NCBI RefSeq assembly: GCF_002242805.1 | Contig: NZ_MCGQ01000011.1 | Location: 60,255 to 124,254 of the forward strand | Length of the DNA: 64,000 bases | Source: Streptomyces diastatochromogenes | GTDB taxonomy: Bacteria; Actinomycetota; Actinomycetes; Streptomycetales; Streptomycetaceae | Reading direction: 5' to 3' | Shown: piece after piece, positions 7,919 to 16,380 of the stretch | Numbering within the stretch: position 1 is the first letter of the stretch | Layout: every line of letters begins with the position of its first letter | Position numbers and translations under genes: made by a program | Notes under the pieces: generated by a model | Databases searched by the model: none | Told to the model about the DNA's origin: nothing | What the model saw: only the letters and a program-made list of their open reading frames with translations

Positions 7919-9535
7919 ATGAACCAGCCCCTCGCCCTCACCCGGGCCCTCTCCGTCCTGCCCTCCCCCGCCGACCTCCGTTCCATGACCCGTGCCCCGC
8001 GCCGCGACCTGCTGTGCGGGCTGACCGTCGCCGTCGTCGCCCTGCCGCTGGCCCTCGGCTTCGGCGTCACCTCCGGACTCGGGGCCGCCGCCGGGCTGAC
8101 CACGGCGGTCGTCGCCGGTGCGCTGGCCGCGCTGTTCGGCGGCAGCGCCCGCCAGGTCAGCGGCCCGACCGGTGCCATGACCGTCGTCCTCGTGCCGATC
8201 GTGCACCGGTACGGCGCCGACGGTGTCCTCACCGTCGGCCTGATGGCGGGCGTCCTGCTGCTGCTCCTCGCCTTCGCCCGGGCGGGCGCGGCGATGGCGT
8301 ACGTCCCCGCGCCCGTGATCGCCGGTTTCACCCTCGGCATCGCCTGTGTGATCGCCCTCCAGCAGGTGCCCGCCGCACTCGGCGTACCCACGCCGCACGG
8401 CGAGCAGGTCGCCGTCGTGGCGGCGAGGGCGGCCGAGGAGTTCGGCGGCGCCCCGCACTGGCCGGCGCTGCTGCTCGCGGCCGGTGCGGCGGCGATCGTG
8501 CTGGCCGGCGCCCGCTGGCGGCCGACCGTGCCCTTCTCCCTCGTCGCGGTGGCCGCGGTCACCGTCGCGGCCGAGGCCCTGCACCTGTCCGTCACCCGCA
8601 TCGGCGCCCTCCCCGCGTCCCTGCCCGCGCCCTCCCTCTCCTTCCTGGACCTCTCCCGCCTCCCCTCCCTGCTCGCCCCGGCCGCCGCGGTGGCCGCGCT
8701 GGCCGCCCTGGAGTCCCTGCTGTCGGCGTCGGTCGCCGACGGAATGCGGCCCGGCGAGCGGCACGACCCGTCCAAGGAACTGTTCGGGCAGGGCATCGCC
8801 AACCTCGCGGTCCCGCTGTTCGGCGGGGTCCCGGCGACCGGCGCCATCGCCCGCACGGCGGTCAACGTCCGCACCGGCGCCGCGTCCCGGCTGGCCGCGC
8901 TCGCGCACGCGGTGATCCTCGCCGGGATCGTCGCGGTCGCCGCCCCGCTGGTGGGCCGTATCCCGCTGGCCGCCCTGGCCGGGGTGCTGCTGGCGACGGC
9001 CGTACGCATGGTGGAGCGGGACGCGGTACGGGCGATGGCGCGGGCCACCCGCGGCGACGCGCTGGTGCTGGTCCTCACCGCGGGCGCCACGCTCGCCCTG
9101 GACCTGGTGCGGGCGGTGCTGATCGGCCTCGGCGTCTCGGTGCTGCTGGCGCTGCGCGCGGCGATGCGCGGCACCCGGCTCACCCCGGCCGCCGCCGACG
9201 AACTGCCGGGCGAGGCGGGCACGGTGACCTACCGGTTCGACGGCCCGCTGCTGTTCGCCGCCGCCCACCGCTTCCGGTGCGGGCTCGCCGACATGCACGA
9301 CGGGGTCTCGGCGGTCGACCTGCGGCTGTCCGGTCTCACGGCGGTGGACGCGACCGGCGCGCTGGCGCTGAAGGAGGCGGTCGCCGAGCTGCGCGGGCGG
9401 GGCGTCGACGTCCGGATCAGCGGGGTGGACCTGGACCACCGCAGGGTGCTGGAGTCCTGCGGGGTCCTCACGGCCGCCGGCACCGGCGCGAAGAGGGGGG
9501 TTGTCCCCAGTGCGGCGGGCATGACCGCTCCCTAG
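7919..9535 (+). CDS. SulP-family anion (sulfate/bicarbonate) transporter with STAS domain
   Basis: This 538-residue membrane protein has 10-12 hydrophobic segments from residue 30 to about 400 and the SulP signature region near VSGPTGAMTVVLVP. A C-terminal STAS domain (about 430-520; VDLRLSGLTAVDATGALALKE) is regulatory in the family. Members move sulfate, bicarbonate or other anions, usually with Na+ or H+. Directly upstream is an exported carbonic anhydrase, which favours bicarbonate; no sulfate-assimilation genes are nearby. The ATG at 7919 has no strong ribosome binding site, so a start slightly downstream (ATG 7985) is possible. Confidence 0.88.
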   Translation: MNQPLALTRALSVLPSPADLRSMTRAPRRDLLCGLTVAVVALPLALGFGVTSGLGAAAGLTTAVVAGALAALFGGSARQVSGPTGAMTVVLVPIVHRYGADGVLTVGLMAGVLLLLLAFARAGAAMAYVPAPVIAGFTLGIACVIALQQVPAALGVPTPHGEQVAVVAARAAEEFGGAPHWPALLLAAGAAAIVLAGARWRPTVPFSLVAVAAVTVAAEALHLSVTRIGALPASLPAPSLSFLDLSRLPSLLAPAAAVAALAALESLLSASVADGMRPGERHDPSKELFGQGIANLAVPLFGGVPATGAIARTAVNVRTGAASRLAALAHAVILAGIVAVAAPLVGRIPLAALAGVLLATAVRMVERDAVRAMARATRGDALVLVLTAGATLALDLVRAVLIGLGVSVLLALRAAMRGTRLTPAAADELPGEAGTVTYRFDGPLLFAAAHRFRCGLADMHDGVSAVDLRLSGLTAVDATGALALKEAVAELRGRGVDVRISGVDLDHRRVLESCGVLTAAGTGAKRGVVPSAAGMTAP

Positions 9536-9545
9536 GGTGGAGCGC

Positions 9546-9965
9546 ATGAGCGCACTGGACGCACGGGACGTCGACCTCAAGAAGGACCTGGACGCCACCG
9601 TCCGGGCACGCCGGGAACTGGGCGAGGAGTACGACTCGGCACTCGTCGAGTCCTTCCTGGAGAAGGTCGACCAGCGGATCGACGACGTGGTGGACCGCCG
9701 GGTGCGCCGGCACCTGGCCGAGCAGCGGATGGCGGACGCGCGCGGTGCCCGGCGGCCGAAGGGCGCCGGCTCCTGGGCCGAGCGCTACGGCTTCGCCGTC
9801 GTCTCCCTGGTGCTGGCGATCCCGCTGTCCGCGATCGGCGGCGCCTTCGCGGGCATGTCCGGGGTGGTGGCCACCTGGGTCGGCATCGTCGGCGTCAACG
9901 CGGCCCAGGCGGTACGGGCCAACCCGGAGATCCTCACCGGGCGCCGGGCCTCCCGGGAGGACTGA
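9546..9965 (+). CDS. Small membrane-anchored protein with charged N-terminal half
   Basis: The 139-residue protein has a highly charged helical N-terminal half (about 1-75, likely coiled coil: RELGEEYDSALVESFLEKV) and two hydrophobic segments (about 85-102 and 107-127). I chose ATG 9546 over an in-frame GTG nine bases earlier because AGGGTGG, which overlaps the stop of the SulP gene, then sits at normal distance. The family occurs widely in Streptomyces as an uncharacterised integral membrane protein. It follows the transporter gene by 10 bases and probably shares its transcript. Confidence 0.7.
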   Translation: MSALDARDVDLKKDLDATVRARRELGEEYDSALVESFLEKVDQRIDDVVDRRVRRHLAEQRMADARGARRPKGAGSWAERYGFAVVSLVLAIPLSAIGGAFAGMSGVVATWVGIVGVNAAQAVRANPEILTGRRASRED

Positions 9966-9969
9966 GGTT

Positions 9970-10731
9970 TCACGCCTGCCGCGTCGGCAGCACCATGATC
10001 TGGCGCAGGTTGACGTGCCGGGGGCGGCTGGTGGCGTAGGCGACGACGTCCGCGACCTCCGCGGCCGACAGGCTCCCGACCGCGTCGAGCATGCCGTCCA
10101 GCTGCCCCGACAGCTCGGAGCTGTCGATGTGTGCCTTCAGCTCGGTCTCCGTGAGCCCCGGCTCGACGTTGGTGACCCGCACGTCCCGCGGCCCGAACTC
10201 GGAGCGCAGGGACTGCGAGAGGTAGGTGACGGCGGCCTTCGTGGCCCCGTACACCGCGTAGTTGGGGAAGGTGACGTGGGCGCCGATGGACGACACGTTC
10301 ACCAGGTCGGCGGTGCGGCCCTCGGCGGCCGCGGCCACCAGGTCGGCGGTGAAGGCGCGGATGACCCGCAGCACGCCGGTCACGTTGGTGTCGAGCATGC
10401 GCTGCCACTCGTCGAGCCGGCCGTCGTCGACGGGGTTCGGCAGCATCACACCGGCGTTGTTGACGACCAGGTCGACGGGACCGTAGGCCACGTGGACCAG
10501 GTCCCGGGCGGCCTCGACCGACGCGTCGTCGGTGACGTCGGCGGCCACCACCAGCGCCTCGCCGCCCTCGGCCCGGATCTTCCCGGCGACGGTCTCCAGC
10601 CGGTCCGCGCGCCGGGCGAACAGCGCCACCCGGGCGCCCTGCGCGGCCAGTTGGCGCGCGACGGCCTCGCCGATGCCGCTGGCGGCCCCGGTGACGACGG
10701 CGGTACGGCCGGACAGGTTCTCGTACGACAT
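9970..10731 (-). CDS. Short-chain dehydrogenase/reductase
   Basis: This 253-residue classical SDR has the cofactor motif TGAASGIG (15-22), NNAG in VVNNAGV, catalytic Ser in VNVSSIGAH, and YxxxK as YGATK. An acidic residue is absent after the second strand (ALFARRADR), which favours NADP(H). The start ATG at 10731 begins MSYENLSGRTAVVTG; an upstream extension of the frame has no ribosome site. It is divergent from an XRE regulator across 146 bases with an operator-like repeat, an arrangement common in Streptomyces where the regulator controls the oxidoreductase. The substrate is unknown. Confidence 0.87.
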   Translation of the reverse strand: MSYENLSGRTAVVTGAASGIGEAVARQLAAQGARVALFARRADRLETVAGKIRAEGGEALVVAADVTDDASVEAARDLVHVAYGPVDLVVNNAGVMLPNPVDDGRLDEWQRMLDTNVTGVLRVIRAFTADLVAAAAEGRTADLVNVSSIGAHVTFPNYAVYGATKAAVTYLSQSLRSEFGPRDVRVTNVEPGLTETELKAHIDSSELSGQLDGMLDAVGSLSAAEVADVVAYATSRPRHVNLRQIMVLPTRQA

Positions 10732-10822
10732 GGGTGTTCCCCCTGGTGAGTGCCGGGGCTTCTCCCCGGCGGCCGACACCACCCTCGCCCGGTCCGGCGG
10801 CCGTACCCAGGGATGCGCTTTT

Positions 10823-10843
10823 CCTGGGTCTGCCAGTACCAGG
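10823..10843. promoter_or_regulatory. Operator-like nested inverted repeats between SDR and XRE regulator
   Basis: CCTGG (10823-10827) and CCAGG (10839-10843) form an inverted repeat, and inside it CTGG-N5-CCAG forms a second one. It lies in the shared divergent promoter region, 34 bases before the start of the XRE/MmyB-type regulator. Similar CTGG-CCAG boxes occur before other regulators of this type, as I recall, so this is the probable autoregulatory site. Confidence 0.5.
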
Positions 10844-10877
10844 TTGGGGGACCGCCGCCGGGCCTACGATCGAGCCC

Positions 10878-11723
10878 ATGAACGGGGACTGGAACGAAGG
10901 AGAAGTGGGCGACTTCCTGCGCTCGCGCCGTGCCCGCATCCGGCCCGAGGAGGTGGGGCTGCCCGCGCACGGGCGGCGCCGCGTACCGGGCCTGCGCCGC
11001 GAGGAGGTCGCACAGCTCGCGGGTGTGAGCGTGGACTACTACATCCGCCTGGAGCAGGGCCGGGGCCCGAGCGTCTCGGACGCCGTGCTGGACGCGATCG
11101 CGCGGGTGCTGCGGCTGGACGGGACCGAGCACGCCTATCTGCGCACGGTGGCCCGCCCGCGCCGGCAGCGGACGAAGCGGCCGAGCACGCCCCAAGTGCG
11201 CCCCGGCATCCAGACGCTGCTGGACGGCATGGAACGCAGCCCGGCCTTCGTGCTGGGCCGCCGGATGGACGTGCTGGCGTGGAACGCGCTCGGCGACGCG
11301 GTCAACGGCTTCAGCCGCCGGGCACCGGGCGAGCGGAACGTCCCCCGCCAGGTCTTCTTCGACCCCGCGGCCCGGGAGCTGTACCCCGAGTGGGCCGCGG
11401 TGGCCGCCCAGACCGTGGCGAACCTGCGCCTCGGCGCGGGCCGTTACGCCGACGACCCCGAGCTGTGCGCGCTGGTCGGCGAACTCTCCCTGAAGAGCGA
11501 GGACTTCCGCCGCCTGTGGGCGGACCACCAGGTCAAGGAGTGCGCGTACGGCGTGAAGAAGGTGCTCCACCCGGTGGCGGGCCTGCTGACCCTCCCGTAC
11601 GAGACCCTGACGGTCCCGGACGACCCGGACCAGACGATCGTGGTGTACACACCGGAACCGGGTTCGGAGACGGCGGAACGCCTGGCCCTGCTGGGCAGTT
11701 GGGAGACGAGCACCGCCCGCTGA
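10878..11723 (+). CDS. XRE-family regulator with MmyB-like ligand-binding domain
   Basis: The 281-residue regulator has an XRE helix-turn-helix at residues 10-80 (GLRREEVAQLAGVSVDYYIR is the core), then a MmyB-type PAS-like domain (about 100-275; MDVLAWNALGDAVNGF and the late LTVPDDPDQTIVVYTPEPGS are family hallmarks). In the family this domain is thought to bind a fatty-acid-like ligand. The ATG at 10878 is preceded by GATCGAGCCC with little Shine-Dalgarno sequence. It is divergent from the SDR gene, which is its likely target. A strong hairpin terminator follows. Confidence 0.9.
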   Translation: MNGDWNEGEVGDFLRSRRARIRPEEVGLPAHGRRRVPGLRREEVAQLAGVSVDYYIRLEQGRGPSVSDAVLDAIARVLRLDGTEHAYLRTVARPRRQRTKRPSTPQVRPGIQTLLDGMERSPAFVLGRRMDVLAWNALGDAVNGFSRRAPGERNVPRQVFFDPAARELYPEWAAVAAQTVANLRLGAGRYADDPELCALVGELSLKSEDFRRLWADHQVKECAYGVKKVLHPVAGLLTLPYETLTVPDDPDQTIVVYTPEPGSETAERLALLGSWETSTAR

Positions 11724-11732
11724 AAGAGATAG

Positions 11733-11787
11733 CGCGGGGACCGCCGCACCCCCGTTACCGGGGGGCGGGACGACGGCGGTCCCCGCG
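11733..11787 (+). terminator. Intrinsic terminator after XRE regulator
   Basis: CGCGGGGACCGCCG (11733-11746) pairs perfectly with CGGCGGTCCCCGCG (11774-11787), giving a 14-bp GC stem 10 bases after the stop codon. There is no T-run, as is usual in Streptomyces. Confidence 0.8.
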
Positions 11788-12050
11788 AGGGACGCGGGCC
11801 GGGTCAGGGCCTGGCTTGCGCGTCCTAGGCGTCCATGGAGGTCCGGGAGCCGCTCCGGAGGTCCTTGGCGCCGTTCGGCGTCGGCCGGGGCGGGGAGCCG
11901 CTCCCGCCCTGCCGACACCCACTAATCTGCCTGACCCGTGTTAAGCGGGTGCTGCGCGCACGTGACACGCTCGTACCACTTCCGGAACGGCTGGATCGGC
12001 CGAGGTCACCGCAAGTTCGCCGCCGCCACGGGCAGTTCACCGCAGGTTTG
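11788..12050. other. Intergenic stretch without recognised features
   Basis: Together with the terminator before it, this makes a gap of about 330 bases between the regulator and the stop of cbs. I see no open reading frame with a plausible start, no tRNA fold and no strong hairpin in it. Confidence 0.5.
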
Positions 12051-13442
12051 CTACTTGTTCCCGCCCTTGGCCAGGAAGGCCAGCAGGTCCTGCCGGCTGA
12101 CCACTCCGGTCGGCTTGCCCTCGACCAGGACGATCGCCGCGTCCGCCGAACCCAGCACCGACATCAGGTCGCCGACCGGCTCGCCGGAGCCGACCTGGGG
12201 CAGCGGGGAGCACATGTGCTTCTCCAGCGGGTCGTCCAGCGAGGCCCGCTTGTTGAACAGGGCGTCCAGCAGCTCCCGCTCCACGACCGACCCGACGACC
12301 TCGGCGGCCATCACGTCCGGGTGACCGGCGCCCGGCTTGACGACCGGCATCTGCGAGACGCCGTACTCGCGCAGCACCTCGATGGCCTGACCGACCGTCT
12401 CCTCCGGGTGCATGTGCACCAGGGACGGGATGGAGCCGCCCTCCTTGTCGTTGAGGACGTCGGCGACGCGGGCGCTGGGGCCCTCGTCCTCCAGGAAGCC
12501 GTAGTCGGCCATCCACTCGTCGTTGAAGATCTTGCTGAGGTAGCCGCGCCCGCTGTCGGGCAGCAGCACGACGACGACGTCGTCCGGGCCCAGCCGCTCG
12601 GCGACCTCCAGCGCGGCCACGACGGCCATGCCGCAGGAGCCGCCCACCAGCAGGCCCTCCTCCTTGGCAAGGCGCCGGGTCATCTGGAAGGAGTCCTTGT
12701 CGGACACGGCGACGATCTCGTCGGCCACGGTCCGGTCGTAGGCGGTGGGCCAGAAGTCCTCGCCCACGCCCTCGACGAGGTACGGGCGCCCGGAGCCGCC
12801 GGAGTACACGGACCCCTCCGGGTCGGCGCCGATGACCTTCACCTTGCCGTCGCTGGCGTCCTTCAGGTAGCGGCCGGTGCCGGAGATGGTGCCGCCGGTG
12901 CCCACGCCCGCCACGAAGTGGGTGATCTTCCCCTCGGTCTGCTCCCACAGCTCGGGGCCGGTCGAGTGATAGTGCGAGAGCGGGTTGTTGGGGTTGGAGT
13001 ACTGGTCGGGCTTCCAGGCGCCGGGGGTCTCGCGCACCAGCCGGTCGGAGACGTTGTAGTAGGAGTCCGGGTGCTCAGGAGCCACGGCGGTCGGGCAGAC
13101 CACGACCTCCGCCCCGTACGCCCGCAGCACGTTGATCTTGTCGGTGCTCACCTTGTCGGGGCACACGAAGATGCACTTGTAGCCCTTCTGCTGGGCCACG
13201 ATGGCGAGACCGACGCCGGTGTTGCCGCTGGTCGGCTCCACAATGGTCCCGCCCGGCTTGAGCTCGCCGCTCTGCTCGGCCGCCTCGATCATGCGCAGGG
13301 CGATGCGGTCCTTCACGGAGCCGCCCGGGTTGAAGTACTCCACCTTGGCCAGGACGGTGGCCTGGATGCCCTTGGTCACGCTGTTGAGCTTCACCAGCGG
13401 GGTGTTGCCGACGAGGCTGATCATCGAGTCGTGGAATTGCAC
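12051..13442 (-). CDS. cbs: Cystathionine beta-synthase
   Basis: The 463-residue PLP enzyme condenses serine and homocysteine to cystathionine in reverse transsulfuration. The N-terminal fold-type II domain has Lys44 in NPGGSVKDRI as the PLP Schiff-base residue, the phosphate-binding loop TSGNTG (71-76) and the GTGGTISGTGRYLK glycine loop. The C-terminal part (about 340-458) is a pair of CBS domains (PEETVGQAIEVLREYG; ILVEGKPTGVVSRQDLLAFLA), which distinguishes it from plain cysteine synthase and suggests adenosyl-ligand control. It is monocistronic, with its own promoter in the 160-base gap to the divergent hydrolase gene. Confidence 0.95.
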   Translation of the reverse strand: MQFHDSMISLVGNTPLVKLNSVTKGIQATVLAKVEYFNPGGSVKDRIALRMIEAAEQSGELKPGGTIVEPTSGNTGVGLAIVAQQKGYKCIFVCPDKVSTDKINVLRAYGAEVVVCPTAVAPEHPDSYYNVSDRLVRETPGAWKPDQYSNPNNPLSHYHSTGPELWEQTEGKITHFVAGVGTGGTISGTGRYLKDASDGKVKVIGADPEGSVYSGGSGRPYLVEGVGEDFWPTAYDRTVADEIVAVSDKDSFQMTRRLAKEEGLLVGGSCGMAVVAALEVAERLGPDDVVVVLLPDSGRGYLSKIFNDEWMADYGFLEDEGPSARVADVLNDKEGGSIPSLVHMHPEETVGQAIEVLREYGVSQMPVVKPGAGHPDVMAAEVVGSVVERELLDALFNKRASLDDPLEKHMCSPLPQVGSGEPVGDLMSVLGSADAAIVLVEGKPTGVVSRQDLLAFLAKGGNK

Positions 13443-13602
13443 CGTTGTCTCCGGTTGCTTGCAAAAAGAGTGGTCGTAGTGGTTCCGCCAGCCTAAGGCC
13501 CCTGAGTGGCGTGGGACGGGCGTTCACTCCTCGTTGAGATTGGCGCACGGGCTGTACGGGGCAAGGAGTGGGTGTACGGCTACGAGGAGGTGGCGGCGAC
13601 GC

Positions 13603-14622
13603 ATGACGAGCATGTCGAGGGCGAGGGTGGCCCGGCGTATCGCGGCCGGAGCGGCGTACGGCGGCGGCGGGGTCGGGCTCGTCGGGGCGGCCGCCGTCGG
13701 CCTGCTGCTGGCGGAGGTACGGCTGGCCCGGCGCCACGTGGGCAACGGCAGTGGCGGGCGGGTGCCGGTGGCCGAGGGCTTTTACGGCACCTCGTACGAC
13801 GTGCCCGGTGAACCGCCGCTCAGGCTGAGCATGCTCGGCGACTCGACGGCGGCCGGGCAGGGTGTGCACCGCGCGGGACAGACACCGGGGGCGCTGCTGG
13901 CGTCGGGATTGTCGGCGGTGGCGGAGCGCCCGGTGGAGCTGCGGAACGTGGCGTTGCCGGGGGCGCAGTCGGACGACCTGGACCGCCAGGTGGCGCTGGT
14001 GCTCTCGTCCCCTTATCCCCTCCCCGACGTCTGCGTGATCATGATCGGCGCGAACGACGTCACGCACCGGATCCCGCCGACGCGCTCGGTACGGCACCTG
14101 TCGGCGGCGGTACGACGGCTGCGCACGGCCGGCGCGGAGGTGGTCGTCGGCACGTGTCCCGACCTCGGCACCATCGAGCCGGTGCAGCAGCCGCTGCGGT
14201 GGCTGGCCCGCCGGGCCTCTCGGCAGCTGGCGGCTGCGCAGACGATCGGGGTGGTGGAGCAGGGCGGGCGGACGGTGTCGCTGGGTGATCTGCTCGGCCC
14301 CGAGTTCGAGGCGAACCCCCGGGAACTCTTCGGGCCGGACAACTACCACCCCTCCGCGGAGGGGTACGCCACGGCGGCGATGGCGATACTGCCCACGGTG
14401 TGTGCGGCGCTGGGCCTGTGGCCGGCGGAAGAGGAGCGCCCCGACGTATCCCGCCGCGAGGGCTTCCTCCCGGTCGCCCGGGCTGCGGCCGAGGCCGCGG
14501 CGGAGGCAGGCACGGAGGTCACGGCGGCGATGCCGACGGGTCCGCGGGGACCGTGGGCGTTGCTCAAGCGCAGGCGCCGCCGCCGCGTCCCCGAGGCCGA
14601 GCCCGCGACCCCCTCGACCTGA
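13603..14622 (+). CDS. Membrane-anchored SGNH/GDSL hydrolase
   Basis: The 339-residue protein has an N-terminal membrane segment (about 15-40: AAYGGGGVGLVGAAAVGLLL) and then an SGNH hydrolase domain. Block I GDSTAAGQG carries the nucleophile Ser, block III is GANDV, and the late DNYHPSAEGY gives Asp-x-x-His. It is probably an extracytoplasmic esterase or lipase. The C-terminal 60 residues are alanine/arginine-rich and end in a poly-arginine patch. I chose ATG 13603 because GAGGAGG lies 12 bases before it; ATG 13612 is an alternative. A double hairpin repeat follows the gene. Confidence 0.85.
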   Translation: MTSMSRARVARRIAAGAAYGGGGVGLVGAAAVGLLLAEVRLARRHVGNGSGGRVPVAEGFYGTSYDVPGEPPLRLSMLGDSTAAGQGVHRAGQTPGALLASGLSAVAERPVELRNVALPGAQSDDLDRQVALVLSSPYPLPDVCVIMIGANDVTHRIPPTRSVRHLSAAVRRLRTAGAEVVVGTCPDLGTIEPVQQPLRWLARRASRQLAAAQTIGVVEQGGRTVSLGDLLGPEFEANPRELFGPDNYHPSAEGYATAAMAILPTVCAALGLWPAEEERPDVSRREGFLPVARAAAEAAAEAGTEVTAAMPTGPRGPWALLKRRRRRRVPEAEPATPST

Positions 14623-14625
14623 CCC

Positions 14626-14720
14626 CTGGGGGCTCCGCCCCCAGACCCCCATTTCCCACCCACCCACCCGTCTCGGTAGGCAGAAAGGCGAGGCCAGGGG
14701 TCTGGGGGCGGAGCCCCTAG
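14626..14720. repeat. Long inverted repeat of the GGGGGCTCCGCCCCC type, likely terminator
   Basis: Two 24-base arms (14626-14649 and 14697-14720) are inverted copies with one mismatch, separated by 47 bases. Each arm can also fold by itself: TGGGGGC-TCC-GCCCCCA at 14627-14643 is a perfect hairpin. I recognise this element as a common intergenic repeat in Streptomyces genomes. It starts 4 bases after the hydrolase stop and would terminate transcription. Confidence 0.75.
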
Positions 14721-14870
14721 GCGGTGACCCCATGGCCCACCCCGCCGCGACCAAGCAAGCGCTTAGTAAATTGCGGTCAGTGTCACACCGCGACACCGGT
14801 GACCTGGACCATACGTACGGGTAACTTCCCAAGCGGCCCTGCCAAACAAATACCGCCCACTGGAGCCGTG

Positions 14871-16091
14871 ATGCCCGAAGCCGTCATCGTCTCGACCGCC
14901 CGCTCCCCCATCGGCCGCGCCGGCAAGGGTTCCCTCAAGGACCTGCGCCCCGACGACCTGACCGCGACCATCATCCAGGCGGCGCTCGCCAAGATCCCCG
15001 AGCTGGACCCGAGGGACATCGACGACCTGATGCTCGGCTGCGGCCTCCCCGGCGGCGAGCAGGGCCACAACCTCGGCCGGATCGTCGCCGTACAGATGGG
15101 CATGGACCACCTGCCGGGCTGTACGGTCACCCGTTACTGCTCCTCCTCGCTCCAGACCTCCCGCATGGCCCTGCACGCCATCAAGGCCGGCGAGGGCGAC
15201 GTCTTCATCTCGGCCGGCGTCGAGACCGTCTCCCGTTTCTTCAAGGGCAGCTCCGACGGCCTCCCCGACACGCACAACCCCTTCTTCGCCGAGGCCGAGG
15301 CCCGTACCGCCGCCGTCGCCGAGCAGGAGGGCACCACGTGGCACGACCCGCGTGAGGACGGGCTGGTCCCGGACGCGTACATCTCGATGGGCCAGACCGC
15401 CGAGAACCTGGCCCGCTGGAAGGGCGTGACCCGCCAGGAGATGGACGAGTTCGGCGTCCGCTCGCAGAACCTCGCCGAAGAGGCCATCAAGAACGGCTTC
15501 TGGGAGCGCGAGATCACCCCGGTGACCCTCCCCGACGGCACGGTGGTCAGCAAGGACGACGGCCCGCGCGCCGGCGTCACCCTGGAGGCCGTCCAGGGCC
15601 TCAAGCCGGTCTTCCGCCCGGACGGCCTGGTCACGGCCGGCAACTGCTGCCCGCTCAACGACGGCGCCGCCGCCCTCGTCATCATGAGCGACACCAAGGC
15701 CCGCGAGCTGGGCCTCACCCCGCTCGCCCGCATCGTGTCGACCGGTGTCTCCGGCCTCTCCCCGGAGATCATGGGCCTCGGCCCGGTGGAGGCCTCCCAG
15801 CAGGCCCTGCGCCGCGCCGGCCTGACCATCGACGACATCGACCTGGTCGAGATCAACGAGGCCTTCGCCGCCCAGGTGATCCCCTCCTACCGTGACCTCG
15901 GCATCGACATCGACAAGCTGAACGTCAACGGCGGCGCCATCGCCGTCGGCCACCCCTTCGGCATGACCGGCGCCCGCATCACCGGCACGCTCATCAACTC
16001 GCTGCAGTGGCACGACAAGCAGTTCGGCCTGGAGACGATGTGCGTCGGCGGCGGCCAGGGCATGGCCATGGTCATCGAGCGCCTCAGCTGA
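14871..16091 (+). CDS. Acetyl-CoA C-acetyltransferase (thiolase)
   Basis: The 406-residue thiolase II enzyme cleaves or condenses acyl-CoA thioesters. The nucleophile Cys90 is in [10 protein letters not shown], His361 in VGHPFGMTG, and the acid/base Cys391 in CVGGGQG, so all catalytic residues are intact. The start ATG at 14871 ([15 protein letters not shown]) has GGAG 5-6 bases before it. A longer frame upstream has no matching homology. It is flanked by inverted repeats on both sides and is apparently monocistronic. Beta-oxidation or acetoacetyl-CoA formation are both possible. Confidence 0.93.
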   Translation: MPEAVIVSTARSPIGRAGKGSLKDLRPDDLTATIIQAALAKIPELDPRDIDDLMLGCGLPGGEQGHNLGRIVAVQMGMDHLPGCTVTRYCSSSLQTSRMALHAIKAGEGDVFISAGVETVSRFFKGSSDGLPDTHNPFFAEAEARTAAVAEQEGTTWHDPREDGLVPDAYISMGQTAENLARWKGVTRQEMDEFGVRSQNLAEEAIKNGFWEREITPVTLPDGTVVSKDDGPRAGVTLEAVQGLKPVFRPDGLVTAGNCCPLNDGAAALVIMSDTKARELGLTPLARIVSTGVSGLSPEIMGLGPVEASQQALRRAGLTIDDIDLVEINEAFAAQVIPSYRDLGIDIDKLNVNGGAIAVGHPFGMTGARITGTLINSLQWHDKQFGLETMCVGGGQGMAMVIERLS

Positions 16092-16135
16092 CCTGATCCA
16101 CCCTCGGTAGCCGAGCGGGTACGGCAGGTCAGGAA

Positions 16136-16174
16136 TCGGCCCAGAACCCGGAAAACCCCCGGGTTCTGGGCCGA
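16136..16174 (+). terminator. Intrinsic terminator after thiolase
   Basis: TCGGCCCAGAACCCGG (16136-16151) is matched exactly by CCGGGTTCTGGGCCGA (16159-16174) around a 7-base loop, and TTTG follows. The stem begins 45 bases after the thiolase stop. Confidence 0.9.
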
Positions 16175-16380
16175 TTTGTGATCCAATCTCCCCCAGGATG
16201 TGACCTATCTCCCTCGCTGGGGGTATCGCTGCAGGTCAGCGCAGGTCAGCGCGATGACAGGCGAAACCACGAGCCGAAAGTCCTGTCCGTTTCGTGACGT
16301 TACGCACTGACAGCTGCTTAGTCCGCCCTTCAAGCTGATGTAGGAAGTCGGGGGTCGACTTTGAACCTGGGAGTACGTCA

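Noticed and set aside
9968..10939. Further open frames over the SDR gene and the XRE regulator start
   Set aside because: They are arginine-rich shadows; the SDR and XRE frames show all family motifs.
11930..12050. Possible tRNA or small RNA before cbs
   Set aside because: No cloverleaf or T-loop sequence is present and no stable hairpin with conserved features could be drawn.
14010..14020. TTA trinucleotide within the GDSL hydrolase gene (14013-14015)
   Set aside because: It is out of frame (CCT TAT), so it is not a UUA codon.
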